DNA of 64,000 nucleotides from Bacteroidales bacterium (GTDB lineage: Bacteria; Bacteroidota; Bacteroidia; Bacteroidales; JAADJA01): NCBI GenBank assembly GCA_020052415.1, contig JAGVPB010000066.1, forward strand, positions 30,209 through 94,208, in the 5' to 3' direction. The translations under genes and the position numbers were made by a program. How positions within the stretch are numbered: the first letter of the stretch is position 1; every line of letters starts with the position of its first letter. This document shows, one piece after another, positions 45,301 to 52,469 of this stretch. The notes beneath the pieces are model-generated. The model saw only the letters and a program-made list of their open reading frames with translations. It was not told where the DNA came from and ran no database searches.

Positions 45301-46113
45301 AAAATAACCGAGTATAGAGGTTTCAGATTGTTTTTTGCTTTTAATAATGGGTCCCTGGAGATTAAGTCCTACCCTGCTGTGGCCGTAAGCATCAACGGAC
45401 TGCTCGAGTTCAATACCGGCGCCAAAGGTACCTGAAGGGCCTTTTGTAGTCACATTAATAATACCGCCCCTTGCATCACCATACTGTGAGGGAAGCCCGC
45501 CAAGATAAACAGCCACCTGTTCGATCGAAGACTGTGGCAGGGTTGCAGAACCCAGAACACGGATACCATCAATAAACATGATGGTTTGATCAGATCTGGC
45601 TCCCCTGATATTACCCCTTTCACCGTCAACCGAAAACACACCTCCTACGGTAGTAGCAACTCCATTTACGCTTCGGTTGGGCATTTTCTTGATTTCTTCC
45701 TCCGTAATCTGTCCACCCGAAACTGTTTCGTCCTTATTGATCAACGGAATGGCAAAATCCGAAACAACAATTTCCGGTAGCTGTTCTGCCGTAGATTCCA
45801 TTTCTATATCATAAAAACGAATCTGGTCGGCATTAATGACCATACCCCTGACCAAAACAGTATTATAACCGGCATAAGTGGCTCTTAGGTCATAGGTTCC
45901 CGGGGGAATCGGCTTAATCATATAATTCCCGTCAAAATCAGAGGTGCCTCCGCCTTTTTGTGCTCCTCCCAATTCAACAACTATGTTGGCGAAAGGCATT
46001 GGTTCTTTTGTTGCTTTATCTATAACCTTACCCTTCAGGGTACCTGATTGGGAAAAAGCAACCAGATTTGCGATTAAAATTAATCCAATTGTTAATTGTA
46101 GATTTCTAATCAT
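42394..46113 (-). CDS. TonB-dependent receptor with CarboxypepD_reg-like domain
   Basis: 1239 residues. Signal peptide (1-22), then a carboxypeptidase-regulatory-like domain (about 25-105, GTLKGKVIDKATKEPMPFANIVVE). The plug (about 125-250) shows QITEEEIKKMPNRSVNGVATTVGGVFSVDGERGNIRGARSDQTIMFIDGIRV. The rest is the barrel, ending in LQFNF with the C-terminal Phe needed for outer membrane insertion. There is no SusD partner, so it is not SusC in the strict sense. It heads an operon with the giant sorted protein (42-bp gap) and the PorV-like protein. Confidence 0.93.
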   Translation of the reverse strand: MIRNLQLTIGLILIANLVAFSQSGTLKGKVIDKATKEPMPFANIVVELGGAQKGGGTSDFDGNYMIKPIPPGTYDLRATYAGYNTVLVRGMVINADQIRFYDIEMESTAEQLPEIVVSDFAIPLINKDETVSGGQITEEEIKKMPNRSVNGVATTVGGVFSVDGERGNIRGARSDQTIMFIDGIRVLGSATLPQSSIEQVAVYLGGLPSQYGDARGGIINVTTKGPSGTFGAGIELEQSVDAYGHSRVGLNLQGPIIKSKKQSETSILGYFISGDGYYNKDQRPTAKGVYLANDATQQNLEQYPLVPSGLSSGGTYRSGEFVRKDNLELTSTNPNASRYGANLSAKLDLRASNTANFTFGGQYNLDDGKVYSFANTMFNADKNYLYKDESWRVFGRFTQRFPTGSESTSLIKNVYYSLQLDYSQQNTRSMDPDHKDDIFKYGYLGKYSTYKMPTYELRDEITIDNVTYENVFVLNSWDFDTAYVFEASDYNPLIARYTEQIYELFPTNWEDGATEGNWSNSDQLQLRGGLLNGDAPDAYYGIWNAPGTIQTGYGEFNSSQISLNASASADIGNHELKFGFIYDQRIERGFNYGARALWTKMRGLTNFHIKELDVDNPQLDYLASDNAIFYYRKYDEISQFTFDKNLRNKLGLDEKGLDFILIDSYSFDDHTIQYYDKDGIIHTTQVDGDLYSIDMFSADELLNDGNYIAYAYGYDYYGNKLTSKPSIEDFFTQLDENGDHTRPIPAYEPIYMAGYIQDKFAFNDLIFNIGVRVDRFDANQPVLKDPFLMYPAKTVNEVTNLGGTLVNHPGNMGDDYVVYVNSVTAPTEITGYRNEFTWFNAEGVEIQDPFILDRGAGISPLLEDPSQTSVNSKAFKDYEPQVNVMPRISFSFPISDEALFFAHYDVLTQRPLENQRFDPSAYYFINNIGGNIDNPNLKPTKTIDYELGFQQKLSIKSSLKLTAFYREMRDDIQIYRYNGAYPRDYTSFNNLDFGTVKGLTVTYDLRRLSSNTRLNASYTLQFAEGTGSSTTTAAALVASGLPNLRTTNPLNWDRRHNFNISLDYRYGEGKDYNGPVFRTRKGTENEKAVQVLSNTGVNFTITGGSGTPYTAQENILAFNSGGTRVLKGTINGSRLPWQFRVDMRLDKEFYIGMGEGKNKAYFDVYLQVLNLFDTENVLAVYAATGIPDDDGYLAAAEWQREINTQIDPQSYRDLYSVRINSPGSYSSPRQIRLGLQFNF

Positions 46114-46161
46114 ACCATCATTATTTTATGTCAGATAATACACTGTGCTTCAAAAAGGGGG

Positions 46162-46193
46162 TAAAGTTAATAATAAAAAAATGTCATCTCCAA
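46162..46193 (-). promoter_or_regulatory. Promoter of the TonB receptor-T9SS protein-PorV operon
   Basis: Minus strand: TTG (46193-46191), 21-nt spacer, TAACTTTA (46169-46162), one mismatch in the last base of TAnnTTTG. The predicted transcript start is about 46155 with a leader of about 42 nt. Confidence 0.4.
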
Positions 46194-46224
46194 AATTTTT
46201 TCTTTATCATCCCCAATTCATTGC

Positions 46225-46671
46225 TTATTTATAACTAATGTAAGGAGTGTTCAAAATTTCGGAATAAATGACCGCACTCCTTAAATCAAAATCTCTTTCT
46301 TTTATAGCTGTTTCATGGATCAAATCCTGCACCGTCAAGTCCATTTCATCTGAAATAATTCCGCGCTGGCCTTCCTGTTTAAATTGCGAGAGTTCCTCTT
46401 GCAGAAATGGACTTTGTTTCTTTATCCTTGGTTTGGATTCCACCTTTTCAAAAATTTCGGAAAGGGTTGAATCTTCCATGTTATTGGTTTCGTAAGGCTG
46501 AGGTTGCTGAAAGGGTTCTCCCATTAATATCTGTTCCAGTATAGAGGGGGATTTGCTTTCTTTTTTTTCAGCTGGCTGTTGCATTTTTAATTTGCCTTTT
46601 TTCTGTCCTTTAGTATATAATGTATAGGCCAGCCAGATAATTCCAATCAGAATAGGTAAAAATTCTTCCAT
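46225..46671 (-). CDS. Small membrane-anchored protein of unknown function
   Basis: 148 residues. Residues 1-20 form a membrane helix (EEFLPILIGIIWLAYTLYT). A basic, Gln/Glu/Lys-rich linker follows. The C-terminal FDLRSAVIYSEILNTPYISYK looks like a conserved element of a Bacteroidota protein family with no assigned function. The gene lies 215 bp after the LytTR response regulator on the same strand, and its promoter region carries the 13-bp direct repeat described at 46743-46776. It may be a direct target of that regulator. Confidence 0.72.
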   Translation of the reverse strand: MEEFLPILIGIIWLAYTLYTKGQKKGKLKMQQPAEKKESKSPSILEQILMGEPFQQPQPYETNNMEDSTLSEIFEKVESKPRIKKQSPFLQEELSQFKQEGQRGIISDEMDLTVQDLIHETAIKERDFDLRSAVIYSEILNTPYISYK

Positions 46672-46707
46672 AAAAGGTTAATTTAAATGCCATTATAAAA
46701 TTGCGGG

Positions 46708-46737
46708 TAAATATAGTACAATAATTATTATTTAAAA
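46708..46737 (-). promoter_or_regulatory. Core promoter of the small membrane protein gene
   Basis: Minus strand: TATATTTA (46715-46708), one mismatch to TAnnTTTG, with TTT (one mismatch to TTG) at 46737-46735 after a 19-nt spacer. The transcript start would be near 46701, giving a 30-nt leader. The 13-bp direct repeats lie immediately upstream of the -33 position. Confidence 0.38.
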
Positions 46738-46742
46738 GAAAA

Positions 46743-46776
46743 AATCAGTTTACGGCAGTATTTAATCAGTTTACGG
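46743..46776. promoter_or_regulatory. 13-bp direct repeat with LytTR binding-site geometry
   Basis: AATCAGTTTACGG occurs exactly at 46743-46755 and 46764-46776, a 21-bp period. The 9-mer TCAGTTTAC fits the LytTR consensus [TA][AC][CA]GTTN[AG][TG] in eight of nine positions, and the two 9-mers are separated by 12 bp, the canonical spacing. The repeats lie just upstream of the predicted -33 of the small membrane protein gene and 110 bp past the LytTR response regulator stop. The consensus strand runs opposite to the gene. Confidence 0.65.
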
Positions 46777-46886
46777 TTTTTTTTTGAAAAGAGAAAAGGA
46801 TATTTATTTCTGACCGAAAGATTTTCTTTGATTTAAGAATTTGAAAAATTCACTTGTGGTAATAATTGATTTGAACGGACGGTAAT

Positions 46887-47636
46887 TTACAGATGGCTGA
46901 TGGTTTCAATGATTTTATCCCTTTTCCTTCTCGACACCGGTACCTCGCTTCCATCTGTCATTAAAATAAAGCCGCCTTCGATCCGTAAAAAACTTTTAAT
47001 ATATTTTACATTAATAAGGTGTGATTTGTGAGGCCGTATGAAATTGTAGTCTTTAAGCAATTCTTCATTTTCCTTTAGAGTTTTTGAAACAATCAGCTTT
47101 TGTCCGTTTGTGAAGTGGAAAAAAGTATAATAATTATCTGATTCGCATCTTATAATATCATCCACGTTTACCACATTAATTTTCTCAGTTGTCGAAAGAA
47201 TGATCCTGGGAGGTTCATTGGGTGGCTTTTTAATATTATCGAGAAGGACATTTATATTTTCACTTCGGTCATGTTTGAGTTTATTCTCTTCAGCTTTGTT
47301 CACGGCCTTTACGAGGTCATCGTGGAAAATTGGTTTTAGAAGATAATCAAGCGCACTGAATTTGATAGCCTTTATGGCAAACTGATCGTAAGCGGTAGTA
47401 AAAATAATGTCAAAGCCCATGTCGCCGATTTCTTCCAGCAGTTTAAATCCGCTGCCGTCAGGCATTTGAATATCGAGGAATACTACATCAGGTTTTGATT
47501 TACGGATAACCACAATTCCTTCCTGAACATTTTCGGCTTCTCCTACGATTTCAACATTCTTGCAAAACAATTTCAGCATTCCTGCCAGAGTATCCCTGGA
47601 GGGTTTTTCATCTTCTACAATAACTGCTTTTAACAT
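46887..47636 (-). CDS. LytTR-family response regulator
   Basis: 249 residues. The receiver domain spans 1-120, with the acidic pocket in VEDE, phosphoacceptor Asp55 in FLDIQMPDGSG and Lys101 in LLKPI. The LytTR DNA-binding domain spans about 145-245 (KINVVNVDDIIRCESDNYYTFFHF ... FIRPHKSHLINVKYI). It pairs with the sensor kinase 18 bp upstream. LytTR proteins bind 9-bp direct repeats about 12 bp apart; a repeat of that form lies 110 bp downstream of its stop. Confidence 0.95.
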   Translation of the reverse strand: MLKAVIVEDEKPSRDTLAGMLKLFCKNVEIVGEAENVQEGIVVIRKSKPDVVFLDIQMPDGSGFKLLEEIGDMGFDIIFTTAYDQFAIKAIKFSALDYLLKPIFHDDLVKAVNKAEENKLKHDRSENINVLLDNIKKPPNEPPRIILSTTEKINVVNVDDIIRCESDNYYTFFHFTNGQKLIVSKTLKENEELLKDYNFIRPHKSHLINVKYIKSFLRIEGGFILMTDGSEVPVSRRKRDKIIETISHL

Positions 47637-47654
47637 GATCAGGAAATTTAATGA

Positions 47655-50600
47655 TTATTCTTCTTTAGTATAATGTATTACTATTTCCACCTTTGTTCCG
47701 GACGGATTGCCCTTATTATCCTTCAAATCAAATACCCGAACTGAAAACTCATCTTCGCTTTGCCTGTTCAATATTTCGAGCCTGGCTTTTGTAATGAGCA
47801 TCCCCCTTGATTTACGCTTTAACCCGGATTGCTTTTCCATTTCCATGGATTTTTCACGGCCGATACCATTGTCAACCACTGTACAAATAACACGGGTTCC
47901 CTTTAATTTAAAATCAATATCAATTTTACCCTTGGTCGGCTTATGCAGCAGGCCATGGATAATTGCATTTTCGATGTACGGCTGTATGATCATCGGAGGT
48001 ATTTCTATGAACTCCTCGTCAATATTTTGATCCACATTAACAGAATAATCAAACTTATCTTCAAACCTGAGCTTCTCCAGGTCGAGATAATAGCTTACTG
48101 CCAGCAACTCGTCCTTTAACGATATAAATTTATGCGCAGAGTGGGTAAGTATCAATCGCATCAGTTGTGAAAATTTGCCCAGGTATTGAACTGCCTTTTC
48201 CGCATCGTGCGATAAAATGTAGCTTTGAATCGAATTGAGCGAATTAAAAATGAAATGAGGATTCATTTGAAGCCGCAATGCCTTTTGTTCGAGATCAAAT
48301 TTTTGTTTTTCGATTTCGAGCAGTTTCTTTTCTACTTCATGCTCTATTCTTATCCGTCTAATCCGCCGGTAAATTATAATCCAGGCAAAAAAGAAAACAG
48401 CCAGTGTTAAAAGTATTCTGAACCACCAGGTTTTCCACCAGGGCGGAGTAATGATGATGGTAAGGGAAATTCCTTTATCGTTCCAGATACCGTCATTGTT
48501 TGAACCGTTCGCTTTGAAAGTGTAAATTCCGGGTTGTACTTTTTTATATTCTGCTACACGATTATTGGCGTCAGTGCGGACCCAATCCTTATCTACATCT
48601 TCAAGCATATAACGGTATTTATTTTTAGCCGGATTGGTATAGTCGAGTGCCGAGATGTCAATTGAAAAGAAATTGTCGTCGTAGTTTAACCTGATGGTAT
48701 CGCCATCAAAGTATTCTTCAGGCTGTTTTTCATTAAATTTCCTGAATCCCGTAATAACCACGACAGGTTTCTTGGGATTGAATTTAATCTGGTCAGGATC
48801 AAATACGTTGTAACCGTTCATACCGCCAAAATACAGTTGTCCATCACGGTCCTTATAACCTGCTCCCAGATTGAACTCATTGCTTTGTATTCCGTCTTTA
48901 ACATCATAATTTACAAATCGCTCACTGATCACATATAGTTTGGAAATACCCAAATTAGTACTAACCCAAATATTTCCTTCATCATCCTCAAGGATACTGT
49001 AAACAATATTATTAGGAAGTCCTTCCTCGGTTGTATAGACCCTGAATTTTTCCTTTTCCGGTTCCAGCCTTGTCAGTCCGCCACCCGAAGTTCCAATCCA
49101 GATTTTATTGGTATTATCTTCATAAATCTGAAAAACACTATTATCACCAGGGCTATTCTTGTTTCCCGGTTCATTCTTGTACACAGTAAATTTATTGAGC
49201 GCTACATTATATTTATTCAAGCCGTCATCAGTGCCTATCCAAATATTGTCATGGCTATCTTCGAAAAGGCAAATGGTGATGTCGTTCGAAAGGCTGTTGG
49301 GATTTACTGCTGAATGGCTGAAGGTTTCAAATCTGTACGTCGCAGGATTCAGGAGGCTCAATCCCTTACCTGTTGCAATCCAGATCATTCCTTTTTTGTC
49401 TAGGAGAATATCATTTACATAATCATCACTGATGCTGTTGATATTTGGATTGTGTTTAAAATGTGTGATTTCCCGTGTTTTCAGGTCGTATTTATCCAGC
49501 CCTGCACCCCAAAGTCCAAACCAAAAACATCCATATTGCGGAGTATAAAGAATTGACCGTACGTCGTTGCTTGCCAGAGATTGTGGATCATCCGGGTCAT
49601 TGACAATATATGTAAACGTACCGGTAAGTCTGTTTTTAATATTTATTCCGGAAGAGGTCCCGATCCATAAATTGTTGTGATCGTCCTCTGAAAATGACCA
49701 GATAATGTCGTCATTCAAACTCTTGTTATCATTGCTTGTGCGATGAATATGCTCGAAATTGTTATAATACCGGTCAATTTTATTAACGCCATTGTATGTG
49801 CCGATCCAGAGATTCTCCGAGATGTCTTCAAAAATAGAATAAACTTTATTGTTGCTCAAACTGCTTTTATTTGACAACTGGTTCTGGAACCGCATAAAAT
49901 TACCATTTCTCCGATCATATAAATTTAATCCGCCATTTTCAGTCCCTATCCATATCTGTCTGTTCCGGTCTTCAAAGATGACTCTGATCCAGTTATCACT
50001 TAAACTGTGGTCGTCGCCGGGATTAAAAAAATATTGTCTGATTTTTTGTGAGGTTGTATCGAAATAATTTAATCCGTACCTGGTTCCAATCCAAAAATTT
50101 CCGGAATATTCCTGCAAAACATACCTTATATTATTATGGCTCAGTCCGGAGGTATCACCCTGTATGTGGTAATATCTTGTTGATCTTCCGGTTCGCGGAT
50201 CAAATTTGACAAGGCCATAGGTAGTAGCGACCCAAATAATCCCGGATTTGTCCTCACAAAGATTGAGGATGTAATTGCTGCGAAGGCTATTATAATCCTG
50301 GTTCGTGGATAAATAGGAAGTGATGGCATTGGAAGTTTTATCCAGTTTAATCAGACCCGCTCCCGTCCCAAGCCAAATTGCACCATCACGGGATTGAATA
50401 ATGGAAAGAACCCGGTCATGAAATAGATTGGAGGTATCGCCGGAGAGCCTGGTATATTGAGTAAACTTTTGCTTTTTCCGATCGAATTTATTCAGCCCCT
50501 TGCCTGTTCCTATCCATAAAAAACCTTCGTCGTCTTCAAGTATGCAGTAAATAGTATGATCGGTTAATCCATCCGCAACATTATAAATTGTATAATTATA

Positions 50601-50837
50601 TCCGTCATATTTGTTCAAGCCTTCCCATGTTCCAAACCACATGTAACCATATTTGTCCTGGTGAATTGCATATATCCAGTTTTGCGAAAGGCCCTTTATG
50701 TATTTAATGTTTTCCGAAAATAACCTGTCGAACTTAACGTCACCCGGCTCCTGAGCTCCAACAAAGAAATTCTGAACCACAATCAATGTGATCAGCATTA
50801 TTGACATTAATTCTTTGGGCCGGTACTGTGTTTTCAT
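47655..50837 (-). CDS. Propeller-sensor histidine kinase (LytS/HisKA-7TM-less type)
   Basis: 1060 residues. A signal-anchor (about 10-28) is followed by some 14 two-component-regulator propeller repeats (WIGTGKGLNKFD-type motifs) forming two periplasmic beta-propellers. Then come a Y_Y_Y domain (about 710-785) and a single membrane helix near 800-820. The His kinase domain of the LytS type (PF06580) has LQMNPHFIFNSLNSIQSYI with the phosphoacceptor His near residue 862, PMIIQPYIENAIIHG (N box) and VVDNGIGREKS (G box). The large periplasmic sensor resembles those that detect glycan fragments. The regulator gene follows; a lipoprotein gene precedes by 10 bp. Confidence 0.93.
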   Translation of the reverse strand: MKTQYRPKELMSIMLITLIVVQNFFVGAQEPGDVKFDRLFSENIKYIKGLSQNWIYAIHQDKYGYMWFGTWEGLNKYDGYNYTIYNVADGLTDHTIYCILEDDEGFLWIGTGKGLNKFDRKKQKFTQYTRLSGDTSNLFHDRVLSIIQSRDGAIWLGTGAGLIKLDKTSNAITSYLSTNQDYNSLRSNYILNLCEDKSGIIWVATTYGLVKFDPRTGRSTRYYHIQGDTSGLSHNNIRYVLQEYSGNFWIGTRYGLNYFDTTSQKIRQYFFNPGDDHSLSDNWIRVIFEDRNRQIWIGTENGGLNLYDRRNGNFMRFQNQLSNKSSLSNNKVYSIFEDISENLWIGTYNGVNKIDRYYNNFEHIHRTSNDNKSLNDDIIWSFSEDDHNNLWIGTSSGINIKNRLTGTFTYIVNDPDDPQSLASNDVRSILYTPQYGCFWFGLWGAGLDKYDLKTREITHFKHNPNINSISDDYVNDILLDKKGMIWIATGKGLSLLNPATYRFETFSHSAVNPNSLSNDITICLFEDSHDNIWIGTDDGLNKYNVALNKFTVYKNEPGNKNSPGDNSVFQIYEDNTNKIWIGTSGGGLTRLEPEKEKFRVYTTEEGLPNNIVYSILEDDEGNIWVSTNLGISKLYVISERFVNYDVKDGIQSNEFNLGAGYKDRDGQLYFGGMNGYNVFDPDQIKFNPKKPVVVITGFRKFNEKQPEEYFDGDTIRLNYDDNFFSIDISALDYTNPAKNKYRYMLEDVDKDWVRTDANNRVAEYKKVQPGIYTFKANGSNNDGIWNDKGISLTIIITPPWWKTWWFRILLTLAVFFFAWIIIYRRIRRIRIEHEVEKKLLEIEKQKFDLEQKALRLQMNPHFIFNSLNSIQSYILSHDAEKAVQYLGKFSQLMRLILTHSAHKFISLKDELLAVSYYLDLEKLRFEDKFDYSVNVDQNIDEEFIEIPPMIIQPYIENAIIHGLLHKPTKGKIDIDFKLKGTRVICTVVDNGIGREKSMEMEKQSGLKRKSRGMLITKARLEILNRQSEDEFSVRVFDLKDNKGNPSGTKVEIVIHYTKEE

Positions 50838-50847
50838 CAGTAGTAGG

Positions 50848-51123
50848 TCAATTACAATTCCACCCCGACTTATTATTTTTTGCTTTCGTTTCTTTCCTGA
50901 CTTTGCTATAATTCTTTTTCATTCTCTTTTTTGTTTCTATAGATTGCATTTTATAATGGGCCTTAATTTCCTGCCGATAGGCTTTTTGCAACTGTTCACT
51001 TTCTTTTTGTTCCTGTTTCAGGGCTTTCTTTTCAGGATTACTGAATTTTAAAACCTTGCAACTCCCATTAATCAACAATAATGTCGAAATGAAAAATACC
51101 CCGGTAAATCTACGAAATATCAT
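50848..51123 (-). CDS. Small basic coiled-coil lipoprotein
   Basis: 91 residues from the ATG at 51123. The frame opens upstream at 51174, but the internal ATG gives a proper lipoprotein signal ending LLINGSC with Cys22. The mature part is highly charged and helical (Lys/Glu-rich, residues 30-80) and probably forms a coiled coil. The gene ends 10 bp before the propeller sensor kinase, so it is cotranscribed with it. It may act as an accessory periplasmic component of the sensor. I do not recognise a named family. Confidence 0.7.
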   Translation of the reverse strand: MIFRRFTGVFFISTLLLINGSCKVLKFSNPEKKALKQEQKESEQLQKAYRQEIKAHYKMQSIETKKRMKKNYSKVRKETKAKNNKSGWNCN

Positions 51124-51183
51124 GTTATTGTGATAACTTTTACAGTCAATATCAATTTTTGTTGTAAAACACACGTTGTTTAT

Positions 51184-51212
51184 TTGTCGAAATTAATAAA
51201 TAATTAATTTTG
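51184..51212 (+). promoter_or_regulatory. Promoter for the Rieske-like lipoprotein
   Basis: TTG (51184-51186), 18-nt spacer, TAATTTTG (51205-51212), an exact TAnnTTTG. The predicted start of transcription near 51219 lies only about 6 nt before the ATG at 51225, giving a very short leader. Confidence 0.45.
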
Positions 51213-51224
51213 TTTGATCCAATA

Positions 51225-51674
51225 ATGATGATTTTGAAAAATATTCACACTTCATTAAAACTTTCTTTCATCCTATTTTTTATTTTTCCCGTTGCCTGTA
51301 ACGATAAGAACGATGAATACCAGAACCTTATTCCTAATGTTTATGTTGACTTTTATTTACAACCCGATGGGATTGATTTTATACCGTTGGGAAACTGGAA
51401 GGTTTACAATTTGGTTGGATACCGGGGCATCATAATCTACCGCATTGACCAATATACCTTTCATGCCTATGAGCGAACCTGCCCCTATGATCCTCAGCTT
51501 GACAGCGCAATAGTGGAAGTGAATAATTCGGGTATCCTTATGGTTGATTCTTTATGCATGTCGTTATATAGTATTCTGGATGGATCACCCGCCGGGGGCC
51601 CGGCTACCATTCCGCTGAAACAATATTTTACCGAATACGACGGCAACCAGCTTCATGTTTATAATTCACCATAA
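51225..51674 (+). CDS. Lipoprotein with degenerate Rieske-like fold
   Basis: 149 residues from the ATG at 51225 (51228 is also possible); the TTG at 51210 overlaps the promoter and is rejected. The signal ends FPVAC with Cys25 as the lipid site. The mature part has a Rieske-like pattern: RGIIIYRI, then FHAYERTCPYDPQ, then a second Cys in LCMSLYSILDGSPAGGPATIPLKQY. In true Rieske proteins each Cys is followed two residues later by His; here the positions are Tyr and Leu, so a 2Fe-2S cluster is not expected. The name is tentative. It is divergent from the sensor operon and convergent with umuD. Confidence 0.68.
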   Translation: MMILKNIHTSLKLSFILFFIFPVACNDKNDEYQNLIPNVYVDFYLQPDGIDFIPLGNWKVYNLVGYRGIIIYRIDQYTFHAYERTCPYDPQLDSAIVEVNNSGILMVDSLCMSLYSILDGSPAGGPATIPLKQYFTEYDGNQLHVYNSP

Positions 51675-51718
51675 TAAATCGGAATGTCATCTTTAATTAT
51701 AAAACAATATATCGTCCT

Positions 51719-52171
51719 TTAGGTTTTATGAATTGAATAAGTTACGACTCCCCAAGCCTGAAAGTCCATTTCTTCAGTTACTTCTATAGGTTTAAACTTT
51801 TCATTTTCGGGAATTAAAAATAGTTTTCGATCTTTCTTTTTAACTCTTTTAACTGTAAATTCACCATTAAGAACACCCAGGATAATCTTCCCATCGGCGG
51901 GCTCCAATGATCGGTCAATGACCAGTATATCGCCATCAGAAATACCAGCATTGATCATTGAGTTTCCAGTTACTTTAACCAGGAATGTTGCGGTTTGGTT
52001 TTTTATCAGGTAATCGTTGAGATCCAGTCTTTTTTCCAGAAAATCCTCTGCAGGAGATGGAAATCCTGCAGGAATTTGGTAGGAATATAAATCCAGTTCC
52101 TTAAGCTTGTCAACTTCCGGACGAAATATTTCGGGGTTTTTAGTATTTCCGGGTTTTTTCTTTAATGTCAT
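51719..52171 (-). CDS. umuD: UmuD-like S24 peptidase without adjacent umuC
   Basis: 150 residues from the ATG at 52171. The frame extends to 52243, but that part spans a terminator and is rejected. The autocleavage site is Ala35-Gly36 (IPAGFPSP). The catalytic Ser71 is in VTGNSMINAGISDGD and Lys108 in EFTVKRVKK. The GDILVIDRS motif follows. These residues are intact, so the protein should self-cleave under SOS control. UmuD normally sits next to umuC (DNA polymerase V), but none is within reach here. A TATATTTG box lies 18 bp upstream of the ATG. Confidence 0.9.
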   Translation of the reverse strand: MTLKKKPGNTKNPEIFRPEVDKLKELDLYSYQIPAGFPSPAEDFLEKRLDLNDYLIKNQTATFLVKVTGNSMINAGISDGDILVIDRSLEPADGKIILGVLNGEFTVKRVKKKDRKLFLIPENEKFKPIEVTEEMDFQAWGVVTYSIHKT

Positions 52172-52188
52172 ATTGCAAATCCAGGCAA

Positions 52189-52196
52189 CAAATATA
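52189..52196 (-). promoter_or_regulatory. -7 element for umuD
   Basis: Minus strand TATATTTG, exact TAnnTTTG. The predicted transcript start near 52182 gives a short leader of about 11 nt. The -33 position falls in the terminator stem, so promoter strength is doubtful. No known SOS box is recognised. Confidence 0.35.
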
Positions 52197-52209
52197 AACA
52201 TAATATAAG

Positions 52210-52234
52210 AAAAAGGTCCCGTCTGACCGGGACC
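52210..52234 (-). terminator. Intrinsic terminator between rsmI and umuD
   Basis: Minus strand GGTCCC and GGGACC form a 6-bp GC-rich stem around an 8-nt loop, followed by TTTTTC. It follows the rsmI operon by about 235 bp and shields umuD from read-through. Confidence 0.8.
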
Positions 52235-52469
52235 CTGAAGCACCTTACAAATCCAACATACGTTTTATGATAGTTTGAAGAGGAGACGAATCCTATTCAA
52301 TTGAATTGAATAATTTTCATGGTTTAAATTCGTCCGATGCATAAATTACGAACATCATACCAAACGAAACAGATAACTGATGAACAGGCGATTAACTATT
52401 TTTTACAGAGGAATAAGCTTAGAAAAAGTGTTCATAATCCAGTCGCTATGTGCGCTTACGAACGGTCGT

